Positions 16,044 to 23,186 of a stretch of DNA of 64,000 nucleotides are shown here, piece after piece (position 1 is the first letter of the stretch; every line of letters begins with the position of its first letter). This DNA is from Lepidurus packardi (taxonomy: Eukaryota; Arthropoda; Branchiopoda; Notostraca; Triopsidae). The notes below the pieces were generated by a model. That model worked only from the letters and a program-made list of their open reading frames with translations, was not told where the DNA came from and did no database searches. The translations under genes and the position numbers were made by a program. The stretch lies in the NCBI GenBank assembly GCA_023053545.1, contig JAKZAN010000140.1, positions 1-64,000 of the forward strand. Reading direction: 5' to 3'.

Positions 16044-16463
16044 ATGAAAGTTGTTATTAATGTTAATAGGCATCGCTATTGCTTATCTGATGAGGCGGTA
16101 AAAGCGTATGCCAAGATCAAAGGAATTACTCTGTACCCCGTGGAATCTGTCTACGATGAAACATTCTATTGGACAGTGCCTCCAGAAGAGCGAGAAGATC
16201 AATCTGATGCTGATACCTGGTCTTTGGCAGAACTCACTGCCAGTAATGCCAGATATGCAGCATCATTCCTTGATCCCGACAAGATAGATCGACATGACCC
16301 AGTACTTATACAAGTGGTAGAGACACTTGGTTCAGCAGCTGAAGGGGAGTTGTCAGCACTGAGGGTAATTGATATTCCCGATGGTGTGTCTTACACCATT
16401 GAGGAAGAAGACGGCGGCAGCGAACGCATTGTCGAGAAGCACCGTACTTGGCACTGGCCCTAA
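16044..16463 (+). CDS. conserved phage hypothetical protein
   Basis: The 139-residue protein starts MKVVINVNRHRYCLSDEAVK, a strand followed by a helix, and ends EEEDGGSERIVEKHRTWHWP. This end (EKHRTW) and the KVVIN start are shared by a family of phage proteins of unknown role I have seen in T4-like and other phages. The middle is acidic. The ribosome site is TAGGAA. It is the gene directly before the RNA polymerase genes. No catalytic motif is evident. Confidence 0.75.
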   Translation: MKVVINVNRHRYCLSDEAVKAYAKIKGITLYPVESVYDETFYWTVPPEEREDQSDADTWSLAELTASNARYAASFLDPDKIDRHDPVLIQVVETLGSAAEGELSALRVIDIPDGVSYTIEEEDGGSERIVEKHRTWHWP

Positions 16464-16487
16464 TTTAATCTAACAGAGGAACTCATC

Positions 16488-17396
16488 ATGGAAACCATGC
16501 GGAACATTATTGTTCAGGAAATGAATGAAGAGCGGTACAACCGCAAGCACATAGATGTGAAGATCCGCAAGGCTATTGAAGCTAACAGCTTCATGATGGC
16601 CAAAGTAGAGCAGGGCATACAACTCATTGAGGCGTATGTACAAGGTCAGTATTACGAGTCCAAGATGAAGCGAATAGCTCAGCTTAAGAACATTGACATA
16701 CCTACTATGGTTATGGAGATATTCACTGGAATTGCCTACTGCCTTCGCCCTGAACTCTTTACCTCTGTCTCTGCTCAGCTTGCTTCACGCTTGAAGTTCT
16801 CTGACAGAACAGAGGCCATCACTACGGTGGCAGAACTAATGGCCGTGCTCTGTCATACAGATGCGTATGATATCAACAAGGCAGATCGGATGGCAAGCCT
16901 TATGGTTATCTCCCGTATTGACTTGCCTAAGAGCTTGGTGGTCTTCATAGAAACCAGCCAGTTCTTACCACCCATGGTGTGTGCTCCATTGAAGTTGACT
17001 CACAACTTCTCTTCAGGTTACCTAACGCACAACGACAGCTTGATCCTTGGATCAGGCAATCACCATGATGGAGATATCTGCCTAGATGTTCTGAACACCA
17101 TGAACAACGTGGCTTACCGTTTGGACACTGACTTCCTATCTTCAGTAGAGGAAGAACCTACCTTTGAACTGGATACCCAGGACAAGATAGACAACTGGAA
17201 TACCTTCAAGAAGCAGAGCTACAAGTTCTACACCTTGATGGCAACGCAAGGCAATAACTTCTACTTCAACCATAAGGTTGATAAGCGTGGGCGAATTTAC
17301 AGCCACGGTTATCACATTAATCCACAAGGCACTGCTTTCAAGAAAGCCATGCTGGAACTGGCTGAAGAAGAAGTCATTGACGGTGTACCACAGTGA
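16488..17396 (+). CDS. RNA polymerase II subunit 1 (N4 gp15-like; N-terminal part of T7-like polymerase)
   Basis: The 302-residue protein is the N-terminal and thumb-side half of a T7-type single-subunit RNA polymerase. Near its C-terminus (residue 264 on) it carries KVDKRGRIYSHGYHINPQGT, matching the DxxGR motif and the following NPQG of T7 polymerase. In N4 the same split gives gp15 (269 residues) and gp16, which act as a heterodimer and transcribe middle genes. The break falls right after this motif. A good AGAGGA ribosome site precedes it, and the next gene overlaps by four bases. Confidence 0.88.
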   Translation: METMRNIIVQEMNEERYNRKHIDVKIRKAIEANSFMMAKVEQGIQLIEAYVQGQYYESKMKRIAQLKNIDIPTMVMEIFTGIAYCLRPELFTSVSAQLASRLKFSDRTEAITTVAELMAVLCHTDAYDINKADRMASLMVISRIDLPKSLVVFIETSQFLPPMVCAPLKLTHNFSSGYLTHNDSLILGSGNHHDGDICLDVLNTMNNVAYRLDTDFLSSVEEEPTFELDTQDKIDNWNTFKKQSYKFYTLMATQGNNFYFNHKVDKRGRIYSHGYHINPQGTAFKKAMLELAEEEVIDGVPQ

Positions 17397-17641
17397 AGTC
17401 ATACCTGTTCTTTGATGGGGAACTGGTGCGGGAGTACCAACCTACTATGTGGCTTCAAGTCTTTAATGACTTAGAGCAGTTCATTCATACCCGCTGGGGC
17501 TTAGATGTTTACAACAAAGGCTACATCCACACCAGTATTTACCCTAACAAAGTTAGGTCTTGGTACAGATGTGATGGCACTAAGTTGCTACCACAAGACG
17601 TACCTAAAGACCTTGTACTACTTGTCTTACTTTTAGATTAA
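17393..17641 (+). CDS. small protein between the two polymerase genes
   Basis: The 82-residue protein starts at GTG overlapping the stop of subunit 1 (GTGA), and the catalytic subunit begins 13 bases after its end. It is compact, with the aromatic-rich blocks MWLQVFNDLEQFIHTRWGLD and YIHTSIYPNKVRSWYRCDG and a hydrophobic Leu/Val end. No T7-polymerase motif is present, so it is not simply the missing piece between the halves. In N4 gp15 and gp16 are adjacent. It may be an accessory factor; this is inference. Confidence 0.6.
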   Translation: MKSYLFFDGELVREYQPTMWLQVFNDLEQFIHTRWGLDVYNKGYIHTSIYPNKVRSWYRCDGTKLLPQDVPKDLVLLVLLLD

Positions 17642-17654
17642 CCAAGGAAGCATC

Positions 17655-18896
17655 ATGAAATCATTCACCGGCTGGCAGTATCTGCTCATCGACGTAGCTA
17701 ACCAGTATGGCTACGACAAGCTCACCTTTGAAGAGCGTATTAAGTGGGCCGAGGACAACTTGGACACTTTGGAAACACCTATCAGTACTCCAGAGACACC
17801 GCCTCTGTACTTCAAGGCTGTGCAGGCTATCCGTAAAGCTCAACAAGGTATCCCATCAGGACACCTTGTGGGTGTGGATGCGGTTTGCTCCGGTATCCAG
17901 ATCATGTCAGCCCTTACAGGCTGCGTGGCTGGTGCTACAGCTACAGGTATGGTTCTTCCAGACGTTCGCTCTGATGCCTACAGTCAGACCACAGAGGTCA
18001 TGAACAAGCTCTTGGATGGAAAGCTCAACGTGTCCCGCAAAGACGCTAAGAGTGCTCTCATGACCTCCTATTACGGCTCCAAGAAGACACCCAAGGATAT
18101 CTTTGGAGAAGATACCCCTGAGTTGAGTGCCTTCTACCAAGCTGCTCAAACAGTGGCTCCAGGTGCATGGGAACTGCTCCAAGACCTCTTGGCCAGCTGG
18201 CAACCCTATGCCTTGGAACATGCATGGAAGCTGCCTGATGGCTATGACGCACGTGTCAAAGTCATGAACAAGGTGAAGGCTCGCATTGAAGTAGATGAGT
18301 TAAATCACGCTACCTTCACCTATGAGTTCTACGAGAACCAAGGCTCCAAGTCTGGCTTGAGCAATGTTGCCAACATGACCCATAGCGTAGATGCCTACAT
18401 CCTACGTTCCATGCATCGTCGCTGCAACTATGACCTAGATGTAGCTGCAGAGGTGATGAACTTCATCGACATGGAACTCATCTCAAGAAGCATCAAAAGT
18501 GCACCACTTGAGCAACTGGAAGCCAATAGCAAAGCCAAGTACTACCAAGAGCAGTACGAGCGGAGCACCATGGCTGATGTAGTGATCCTGCCTTATCTGA
18601 CTATTGATAACGTCAAAGCCTTGAGCACCGATCACTTGAGCAAACTGGCAGCTATCCTCAATAGCATGTTAGAGCACAAGCCATTTGAATTGGTCACAGT
18701 TCATGATGAGTTCAAAGCTCATCCCAACAACATCAACCAAGTACGCCGCCACTATCGTGAGATCCTGGCTGAGATTGCAGAAAGCAATCTGTTGGACGAT
18801 CTGCTCAGTCAACTATTTGGGATGCCTGTCACATTCCACAGGTTCTCTAATAACTTGGGGAGTTTGATCCGTAAGAGCGTTTACGCACTTTGTTAA
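17655..18896 (+). CDS. RNA polymerase II subunit 2 (N4 gp16-like; catalytic part)
   Basis: The 413-residue protein holds the catalytic palm and fingers. Motif A is LVGVDAVCSGIQIMSAL (Asp near residue 73), equivalent to DGSCSGIQ in T7. Motif B is SRKDAKSALMTSYYGSKKTP (Lys and Tyr, residues about 125-140). Motif C is HDEF (residue 350) with the second catalytic Asp. All key residues are present. N4 gp16 has 404 residues. A strong intrinsic terminator follows, ending the early transcription unit. The N-terminal part up to the DxxGR motif is in the separate gene upstream. Confidence 0.92.
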   Translation: MKSFTGWQYLLIDVANQYGYDKLTFEERIKWAEDNLDTLETPISTPETPPLYFKAVQAIRKAQQGIPSGHLVGVDAVCSGIQIMSALTGCVAGATATGMVLPDVRSDAYSQTTEVMNKLLDGKLNVSRKDAKSALMTSYYGSKKTPKDIFGEDTPELSAFYQAAQTVAPGAWELLQDLLASWQPYALEHAWKLPDGYDARVKVMNKVKARIEVDELNHATFTYEFYENQGSKSGLSNVANMTHSVDAYILRSMHRRCNYDLDVAAEVMNFIDMELISRSIKSAPLEQLEANSKAKYYQEQYERSTMADVVILPYLTIDNVKALSTDHLSKLAAILNSMLEHKPFELVTVHDEFKAHPNNINQVRRHYREILAEIAESNLLDDLLSQLFGMPVTFHRFSNNLGSLIRKSVYALC

Positions 18897-18915
18897 GTTA
18901 AACAGTAGACCCTAT

Positions 18916-18930
18916 GCGCCATCCCGGCGC
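18916..18930. other. intergenic GC hairpin
   Basis: GCGCC/GGCGC with an ATCCC loop, 20 bases after the polymerase stop and just before the terminator. It is similar to the hairpins at 15994 and 23126. Confidence 0.5.
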
Positions 18931-18948
18931 TAGGTGACGCTGGACTAA

Positions 18949-18981
18949 GGACACATCCGAAAGGGTGTGTCCTATTTTTTT
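18949..18981 (+). terminator. intrinsic terminator after RNA polymerase II genes
   Basis: GGACACATCC-GAAA-GGGTGTGTCC forms a ten-pair stem with a GNRA-type tetraloop, followed by TA and at least seven T. Confidence 0.92.
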
Positions 18982-18999
18982 AACTAAATACCCACCAAT

Positions 19000-19158
19000 A
19001 TGCAAGACAAACTACTAGCTGCCCAGAATGATGAGTCTTTCCAGATGTTCTTGGCAGAACACTTTGGAACACCACATAACTTTGAAATGCGTGAGGTTAC
19101 TTATACCTTTTACTCTTGGAGAGGACGTAGTTACTACAAGGTGTTTAAGAAGTTCTGA
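19000..19158 (+). CDS. small hypothetical protein
   Basis: A 52-residue frame starts MQDKLLAAQNDESFQMFLAE and ends with an aromatic, basic YTFYSWRGRSYYKVFKKF. The codon choice and the amphipathic character look like a real protein, but the ribosome site is weak and it starts 19 bases after the terminator T run. The basic aromatic tail could bind nucleic acid. No family is recognised. Confidence 0.5.
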   Translation: MQDKLLAAQNDESFQMFLAEHFGTPHNFEMREVTYTFYSWRGRSYYKVFKKF

Positions 19159-19185
19159 GAACTTCTCCAAAACTTCTATTAGAAG

Positions 19186-19245
19186 TCAAACCGATATCCT
19201 GACTTTTATAAAAGTGCTTTTTTGACTATATACAACCGATATCTA
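19186..19245 (+). promoter_or_regulatory. AT-rich control region with palindrome and direct repeats, possible middle promoter
   Basis: The 113-base gap between 19158 and 19272 has an ACTTCT/AGAAGT hairpin, two copies of AACCGATATC (near 19190 and 19229) and the 14-base palindrome ACTTTTATAAAAGT between them. The gap precedes a run of co-oriented middle genes, so it may be where RNA polymerase II or the host polymerase starts. This is inference from AT content and position. Confidence 0.35.
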
Positions 19246-19271
19246 AACCTAGAAAAACAATAGGAAACAAC

Positions 19272-19544
19272 ATGGCAATTAAAACCTCTTTCTCTAAGGA
19301 CAAACTGCTCATCAATCGTGACGGTTATCCCATGCTTCGTGAATGGGCACCTCAACAGGGAGACAGTAATCCCCAAAATAGTGGCCACGGTCCCTTGATC
19401 GTTCTATTTACTGACCCCCATTCTGGTGTCCCCTTGTCAGGTGTTCCTGCTAAACGCATTGGAATCCCTGATGCTAAGTACACCCATTGCAATAACGAAA
19501 TCCAGTGGAAACCAACCACTCTGGTGCTTCAAAGCCAGGATTAA
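19272..19544 (+). CDS. hypothetical protein
   Basis: The 90-residue product has an AGGAAAC ribosome site. It is Pro/Gly-rich with the central blocks HGPLIVLFTDPHSGVPLSGV and AKRIGIPDAKYTHCNNEIQW, giving a beta-rich appearance, possibly a small barrel. It is the first gene of the second rightward group. No family is recognised and no catalytic residues are obvious. Confidence 0.6.
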   Translation: MAIKTSFSKDKLLINRDGYPMLREWAPQQGDSNPQNSGHGPLIVLFTDPHSGVPLSGVPAKRIGIPDAKYTHCNNEIQWKPTTLVLQSQD

Positions 19545-19545
19545 T

Positions 19546-19737
19546 GTGTTTCCATTGCTCATCAAGTACTTACCTACCCTGATCAAAGCTGCCAAGGTAG
19601 CTTCAGTGGTGGCCCCACATGCTCTGGCTTTGCATGAGCACTACAAGAAAACCAAGCAAGTTAATCCTTTGCTGGTTCCTAATGAATCGCCTAATACCAG
19701 ATTAAAGAAGACTGGAACCAAAAAGAGAAACAAATGA
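19546..19737 (+). CDS. small basic hypothetical protein
   Basis: A 63-residue frame can start at GTG 19546, after an AGGA site inside the end of the previous gene. It has a hydrophobic helix (FPLLIKYLPTLIKAAKVASV) and a strongly basic tail (KKTGTKKRNK). Longer versions of the frame upstream lie inside the previous gene in another frame and are unlikely. It overlaps the following gene by four bases (ATGA), which supports it. Confidence 0.5.
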   Translation: MFPLLIKYLPTLIKAAKVASVVAPHALALHEHYKKTKQVNPLLVPNESPNTRLKKTGTKKRNK

Positions 19738-20099
19738 AATCATCAAAAAAGACTGAATCTTCACTAGATGGGCAACTATCAGACATACCACAGAAGGTGG
19801 TAGAGATTCTGAGAGAACTGGCTGGGATGTTCTTTGAAGACCCACGTAGTGTTGTTACCTCCCGAGGTATTTGTAATGCCATATACCAACACATCTTCAG
19901 ACAAGGCTATGAAGATATTCACTGTCATGATGCGTATTGCACGCTCATTGACATTCTGACGGATCTAGGACTTACCGAAACATACTTAGGACCAATAAGT
20001 GACTGCCCTACTGATTGGGAGAACAGAGCCTGGATGTGTTTGTTTCTCGCCGAACACTTAGAGACTATCTTGAATGACTCCAGAAAGAACCAAGCATGA
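19734..20099 (+). CDS. hypothetical helical protein
   Basis: The 121-residue product is linked by four-base overlaps to both neighbours (19734-19737 and 20096-20099). It is helical with an acidic N-terminal half and conserved-looking Cys/His residues (HCHDAYC near residue 64, ISDCPTDWENRAW near 89). The Cys/His residues could bind metal, but the spacing matches no motif known to me. It is likely a cytoplasmic protein. Confidence 0.65.
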   Translation: MKSSKKTESSLDGQLSDIPQKVVEILRELAGMFFEDPRSVVTSRGICNAIYQHIFRQGYEDIHCHDAYCTLIDILTDLGLTETYLGPISDCPTDWENRAWMCLFLAEHLETILNDSRKNQA

Positions 20100-20365
20100 A
20101 GACAACTAAATTTCGCAAGTTATCAATGGTGGATATCTACAAGATCCATGACATGTACAAACAAGGTTATTCCTTGAAGAACATAGGCAAAGTGTTTGAA
20201 GTACACCCCAAAACCATTCGTCGTGTGCTGGAAGAGATGGGCCATCCAGCCAAACCGCGTAAGTCCCGCAAACCAACACCACAACCCAAGATTGGCTTCT
20301 TTGCCAAGCTTAAGAACCTCTTTAAGTATTTCCGTGTCCCGTATAAACAAGCAACCGACCACTAA
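20096..20365 (+). CDS. small helix-turn-helix DNA-binding protein
   Basis: The 89-residue protein has a resolvase/Hin-type helix-turn-helix at residues about 12-45: MVDIYKIHDMYKQGYSLKNI followed by GKVFEVHPKTIRRVLEE. The rest is a basic Pro/Lys tail (PAKPRKSRKPTPQPK) and a short hydrophobic, basic end. It is probably a transcription regulator of middle genes or of the lysis-lysogeny choice, but the target is unknown. Overlapping junctions put it in the same unit as its neighbours. Confidence 0.75.
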   Translation: MKTTKFRKLSMVDIYKIHDMYKQGYSLKNIGKVFEVHPKTIRRVLEEMGHPAKPRKSRKPTPQPKIGFFAKLKNLFKYFRVPYKQATDH

Positions 20366-20558
20366 ACCAGCTACTAATACAGCTGATTACGTAACTCCTA
20401 CACTCAGTGCAATTCCTATGCCACTGTTCCCTACATTGGGGAGTTTACAAGAGGTAGTAGATCTGGCTGAGTCCAAACTACCAGTTACTACCAAGAATGA
20501 AATGAACAGTTTGCTGTTTACTTACCACAATACCCTACTCAAACTATTGAGTAAATAA
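20334..20558 (+). CDS. small hypothetical protein, start uncertain
   Basis: A frame of 74 residues from GTG 20334 overlaps the previous gene by 32 bases and ends with NEMNSLLFTYHNTLLKLLSK, an amphipathic helical end. The N-terminal 20 residues are Thr/Pro-rich and poorly structured. The ribosome site is weak. It fills an otherwise unexplained gap, so I keep it with moderate confidence. Confidence 0.45.
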   Translation: MSRINKQPTTKPATNTADYVTPTLSAIPMPLFPTLGSLQEVVDLAESKLPVTTKNEMNSLLFTYHNTLLKLLSK

Positions 20559-20576
20559 CTCTATAAGGAAATCTCA

Positions 20577-20987
20577 ATGGGACTCGATATGTACGCCTAT
20601 ACCTGTGACGCTAAATCTCTTGGCGATAAACAGGTTGATATTCAGCTTAAAGAACAAGACGGTAGCCCACTAGTTGCCGACTTAGATACTGATTTCGCCT
20701 ACTGGCGCAAGTTCAACCATCTTCATGGTTGGATGGAATCCTTGTACCGCCGCAAAGGTGGAAAGAAAGAGGAATTCAACTGCGCCAGAGTAAGGCTCAT
20801 GCCCGAGGACATTGACGTTCTAGAGTCTCTTGCCAACCTCAAAGCCCTACCACCCACGAAGGGTTACTTCTTTGGTGCTGGAGAGAAATTTAGCGACGAC
20901 GACAAGGAAGAAGTCCTCAAATTTGTTAAACAAGCCCGTACTGCCTTTTCTGAAGGAAAAGCAGTCATTTATGACTCTTGGTGGTAA
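20577..20987 (+). CDS. conserved phage protein of the MGLDMYAY type
   Basis: The 136-residue protein starts MGLDMYAYTCDAKSLGDKQV and has the central block FAYWRKFNHLHGWMESLYRR and an end AVIYDSWW. Members of this family are widespread in phages, often mislabelled phosphoglycerate kinase; the role is unknown. An AAGGAA ribosome site precedes it. Many Trp/His/Tyr residues in the central block suggest a small-molecule or protein binding site. It lies directly before the ATPase gene. Confidence 0.8.
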   Translation: MGLDMYAYTCDAKSLGDKQVDIQLKEQDGSPLVADLDTDFAYWRKFNHLHGWMESLYRRKGGKKEEFNCARVRLMPEDIDVLESLANLKALPPTKGYFFGAGEKFSDDDKEEVLKFVKQARTAFSEGKAVIYDSWW

Positions 20988-20989
20988 TA

Positions 20990-21322
20990 ATGAAAGTAAA
21001 CGTAAGCACAGCAGTATCTTTGATTACCTCGGTGATCAAAGCCAAACTGGTTCCCATGTTGGCAGGCAGTCCTGGTTGCGGTAAATCTCAGATTGCCTAC
21101 AAGATTGCTGCTGACTACAACCTCAAGCTCATTGATCTGCGATTGAGTCAATGTGACCCCACAGATCTTTTGGGCTTTCCAAACCTCAAGGGCGACAAAG
21201 CTTGCTATGTGCCCATGGACACCTTCCCCATCGAAGGTGACCCTATTCCAGAAGGTTTCTCTGGTTGGTTGCTGTTTCTGGATGAGTTCAACTCAGCCCC
21301 TACAGCCGTTCAAGCTGCTGCT
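20990..21322 (+). CDS. MoxR-type AAA+ ATPase, 5' exon
   Basis: This 111-codon piece (start ATG 20990) contains the Walker A motif AGSPGCGKSQ (about residue 25) and the Walker B motif WLLFLDEFNSAPTAVQAAA at its end. It is cut by a group I intron after the third Ala codon; the frame joins exactly to 22195. The whole protein (337 residues) is like N4 gp24: a MoxR-type ATPase that works with the VWA protein encoded downstream, presumably remodelling a target protein. Without splicing, translation runs three codons further and stops. Confidence 0.88.
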
Positions 21323-21335
21323 TAATTTATAGGCA
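21319..21335 (+). promoter_or_regulatory. group I intron P1 helix marking the 5' splice site
   Basis: Exon-end bases 21319-21323 (TGCTT) pair with 21331-21335 (AGGCA), with the T-G wobble exactly at T21322, as expected for a group I 5' splice site. The loop is seven bases. Confidence 0.7.
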
Positions 21336-22194
21336 TTCATGGGAGAAACCCCATGTCTAAAGCTACTTAAAACGGGAAACTCTTAATATTGTACAAGCAG
21401 GTATAAACTGTTTTATAATAAAGACAATCCGTTGCTAAGTGGGGTCAATTATGGAAATCTGGAAAGATATAGAAGGTTACGAAGAAATTTACCAAGTTTC
21501 TACGCTTGGTAGGATTCAATCAAAAGAGCATGTAGTTCCCTGTAGTGGAAACAAAACTAGAGTAGTCAAAAGCAAAATCCGCTTACCTCAAGTAAATCCA
21601 AGGGGTTACTCAATTGCTGTTTTGTCTAAAGAGAACAAACTGAAGACGTTTACCGTACATCAGTTAGTTGCTCAAGCCTTCATTCCCGGATTCATAAAAG
21701 GCACTGAGATAAATCACATAGATGGCAACCCTGCCAACGCATGTGTAACCAACTTAGAAGTATCAAACCGTTCACACAATCAGCTTCACGCTGTAAGAAC
21801 TGGTTTAAGGCCAAAAGTTGGTGTCTCCCAGTACAAAAACGTCAGTTATGTAAAAAACCCAAGGGCAGTAGCTCGATGGGCCGCTTCAATCAGACACGAA
21901 GATAAATCTTCGTATGGTTGGAAAACTTTCATGACTGAAGAAGAAGCAGCAAAACATGTAGATGTTTTGCTGGACAGTATTGGGGATACTCAGAGATTGC
22001 GGAATTTTCCGTAATCCCCTAAATGCCCAACGACTAGAGCATAGGCTCGTAGGCCCAAGTGGGTCGAAATGGTAGCTCCCCGAACAGGTAAAGCTGAGGG
22101 GATTGATATAGTCTGCTCTGCATAGAAATATGCAGCAGTGTTGATTTCCAGCATCAACACGGGTACTGATTAACGACCAGTACTGAACATTAGG
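21323..22194 (+). mobile_element. group I self-splicing intron with homing endonuclease gene
   Basis: The 872-base insert lies inside the ATPase gene directly after the Walker B region. Splicing at 21322/22195 restores an unbroken frame reading QAAA-YKITLDRM, the sequence expected for this ATPase family. The 5' end shows a P1 helix with the T-G wobble at the splice site, and the last base is G as required. Core-like structure follows the endonuclease gene: 22067-22160, with paired segments near AGCTCCCC/GGGG and the ATATAGTCTGCTCTG stretch typical of the P7-P9 part of phage introns. I did not fold the full core, so the subgroup is not assigned. Confidence 0.85.
21451..22014 (+). CDS. intron-encoded NUMOD4-HNH homing endonuclease
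   Basis: The 187-residue protein starts at ATG 21451 (MEIWKDIEGYEEIYQVSTLG), an N-terminal NUMOD4 DNA-binding motif (residues 1-45), followed by the HNH nuclease core INHIDGNPANACVTNLEVSN (about residues 85-105, with the His and Asn pairs), and a C-terminal region with AP2-like blocks (VARWAASIRHED, GWKTF). It would cut an intronless copy of the ATPase gene and so spread the intron. The longer start at 21439 lacks support. It lies wholly within the intron. Confidence 0.92.
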   Translation: MEIWKDIEGYEEIYQVSTLGRIQSKEHVVPCSGNKTRVVKSKIRLPQVNPRGYSIAVLSKENKLKTFTVHQLVAQAFIPGFIKGTEINHIDGNPANACVTNLEVSNRSHNQLHAVRTGLRPKVGVSQYKNVSYVKNPRAVARWAASIRHEDKSSYGWKTFMTEEEAAKHVDVLLDSIGDTQRLRNFP

Positions 22195-22875
22195 TACAAG
22201 ATCACCTTGGATCGTATGGTGGGGCAGTACCGCCTCCACAAAAACGTAGCCATCATGTGCGCTGGTAATCTGGAGACAGACAACGCCATCGTGGAGCCAA
22301 TGAGCACTGCTTTGCAGTCTCGTCTGATCCACGTGGAGCTTACTGTTGACACCAAAGAGTGGATTGATTGGGCAACCCAAGCAGGCATTCACCACTACAT
22401 CGTGGACTACATGAAGTTCAAGCCAGGTGCTCTGTTTACCTTCAAACCAGACCACACAGACAAGACTTACGCTTGTCCAAGGACTTGGGAGTTCCTGAGC
22501 CGGTTGATGGCAGCCACACCACCTAATTCCCCAGATGCATTGCCTCTTTATGCAGGCACAGTCTCTGAAGGTGTAGCCCGTGAAATCATCACGTTCTGCA
22601 AGATCTACGACAACTTACCCAAGATGGCCAAGATCGAAGCAGAACCAGAAACAGTACCAGTCCCTACTGAACCTTCAATTCAGTACGCCATCACAGGTGC
22701 CTTGGCTCATAACGCCACAGCAACTAACTTGAACCAACTCATGAAGTTCATCAACCGATTACCTCATGAGTTTCAAGTGATCACAGTACGGGAGATTACT
22801 CAACGTCATAAGCCGTTGCTGCAACACCCTGCTGTTGTGAAATGGCGTACAGAACTTGCAGAGGCTTTCTTTTAA
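22195..22875 (+). CDS. MoxR-type AAA+ ATPase, 3' exon
   Basis: The second exon (226 codons plus stop) begins TAC AAG ATC, encoding YKITLDRMVGQYRLHKNVAI and onward. It has the sensor 1 region (AIMCAGNLETDN), an arginine finger region (ALQSRLIHVEL) and the C-terminal helical lid expected of the family. The downstream terminator ends the unit. The VWA metallopeptidase-like partner is encoded two genes later, as in N4 (gp24-gp25). Confidence 0.88.
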   Translation, partial: YKITLDRMVGQYRLHKNVAIMCAGNLETDNAIVEPMSTALQSRLIHVELTVDTKEWIDWATQAGIHHYIVDYMKFKPGALFTFKPDHTDKTYACPRTWEFLSRLMAATPPNSPDALPLYAGTVSEGVAREIITFCKIYDNLPKMAKIEAEPETVPVPTEPSIQYAITGALAHNATATNLNQLMKFINRLPHEFQVITVREITQRHKPLLQHPAVVKWRTELAEAFF

Positions 22876-22893
22876 AGTAACTAGCTAATATCA

Positions 22894-22920
22894 AGCCACC
22901 TTATGGTGGCTTTTTTTTTT
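22894..22920 (+). terminator. intrinsic terminator
   Basis: AGCCACC-TTAT-GGTGGCT is followed by ten T after the ATPase gene. Confidence 0.92.
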
Positions 22921-22944
22921 GCCATTAACAAACCAGAACCAATC

Positions 22945-23115
22945 ATGAAACTACTCAACTTTCTTAACCCATTTCGCAAGATGCAAGTGGAAGACATTAT
23001 CAGCCAAACCCTTCAAGAATACGCACGTAACTTGCTTCAGTATGAGGCAGCAACATCGTATAACCAGAAGATGGCTGAATATTACCGTGATGGTATTAAG
23101 CGACTGCAAAAGTAA
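22945..23115 (+). CDS. small conserved phage protein
   Basis: The 56-residue protein starts MKLLNFLNPFRKMQVEDIIS and ends NQKMAEYYRDGIKRLQK. The QTLQEYARNLLQYEAATSYN block belongs to a widespread family of very small helical phage proteins of unknown role (QTLREYERNLLQ type). It comes directly after the terminator and before the VWA gene, so it has its own start signal, not identified here. It is probably a short coiled-coil protein. Confidence 0.75.
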   Translation: MKLLNFLNPFRKMQVEDIISQTLQEYARNLLQYEAATSYNQKMAEYYRDGIKRLQK

Positions 23116-23125
23116 ATCGACTCAG

Positions 23126-23141
23126 GCGCAGATTCCTGCGC
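23126..23141. other. intergenic GC hairpin
   Basis: GCGCAG/CTGCGC with an ATTC loop, after the small conserved gene. It begins CAGGCGCA like the hairpin at 15994 and lacks a T run. Confidence 0.5.
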
Positions 23142-23186
23142 TTGTGTGATCCGGGCCATAGGTCCATATTCAATCGAACATAACCT

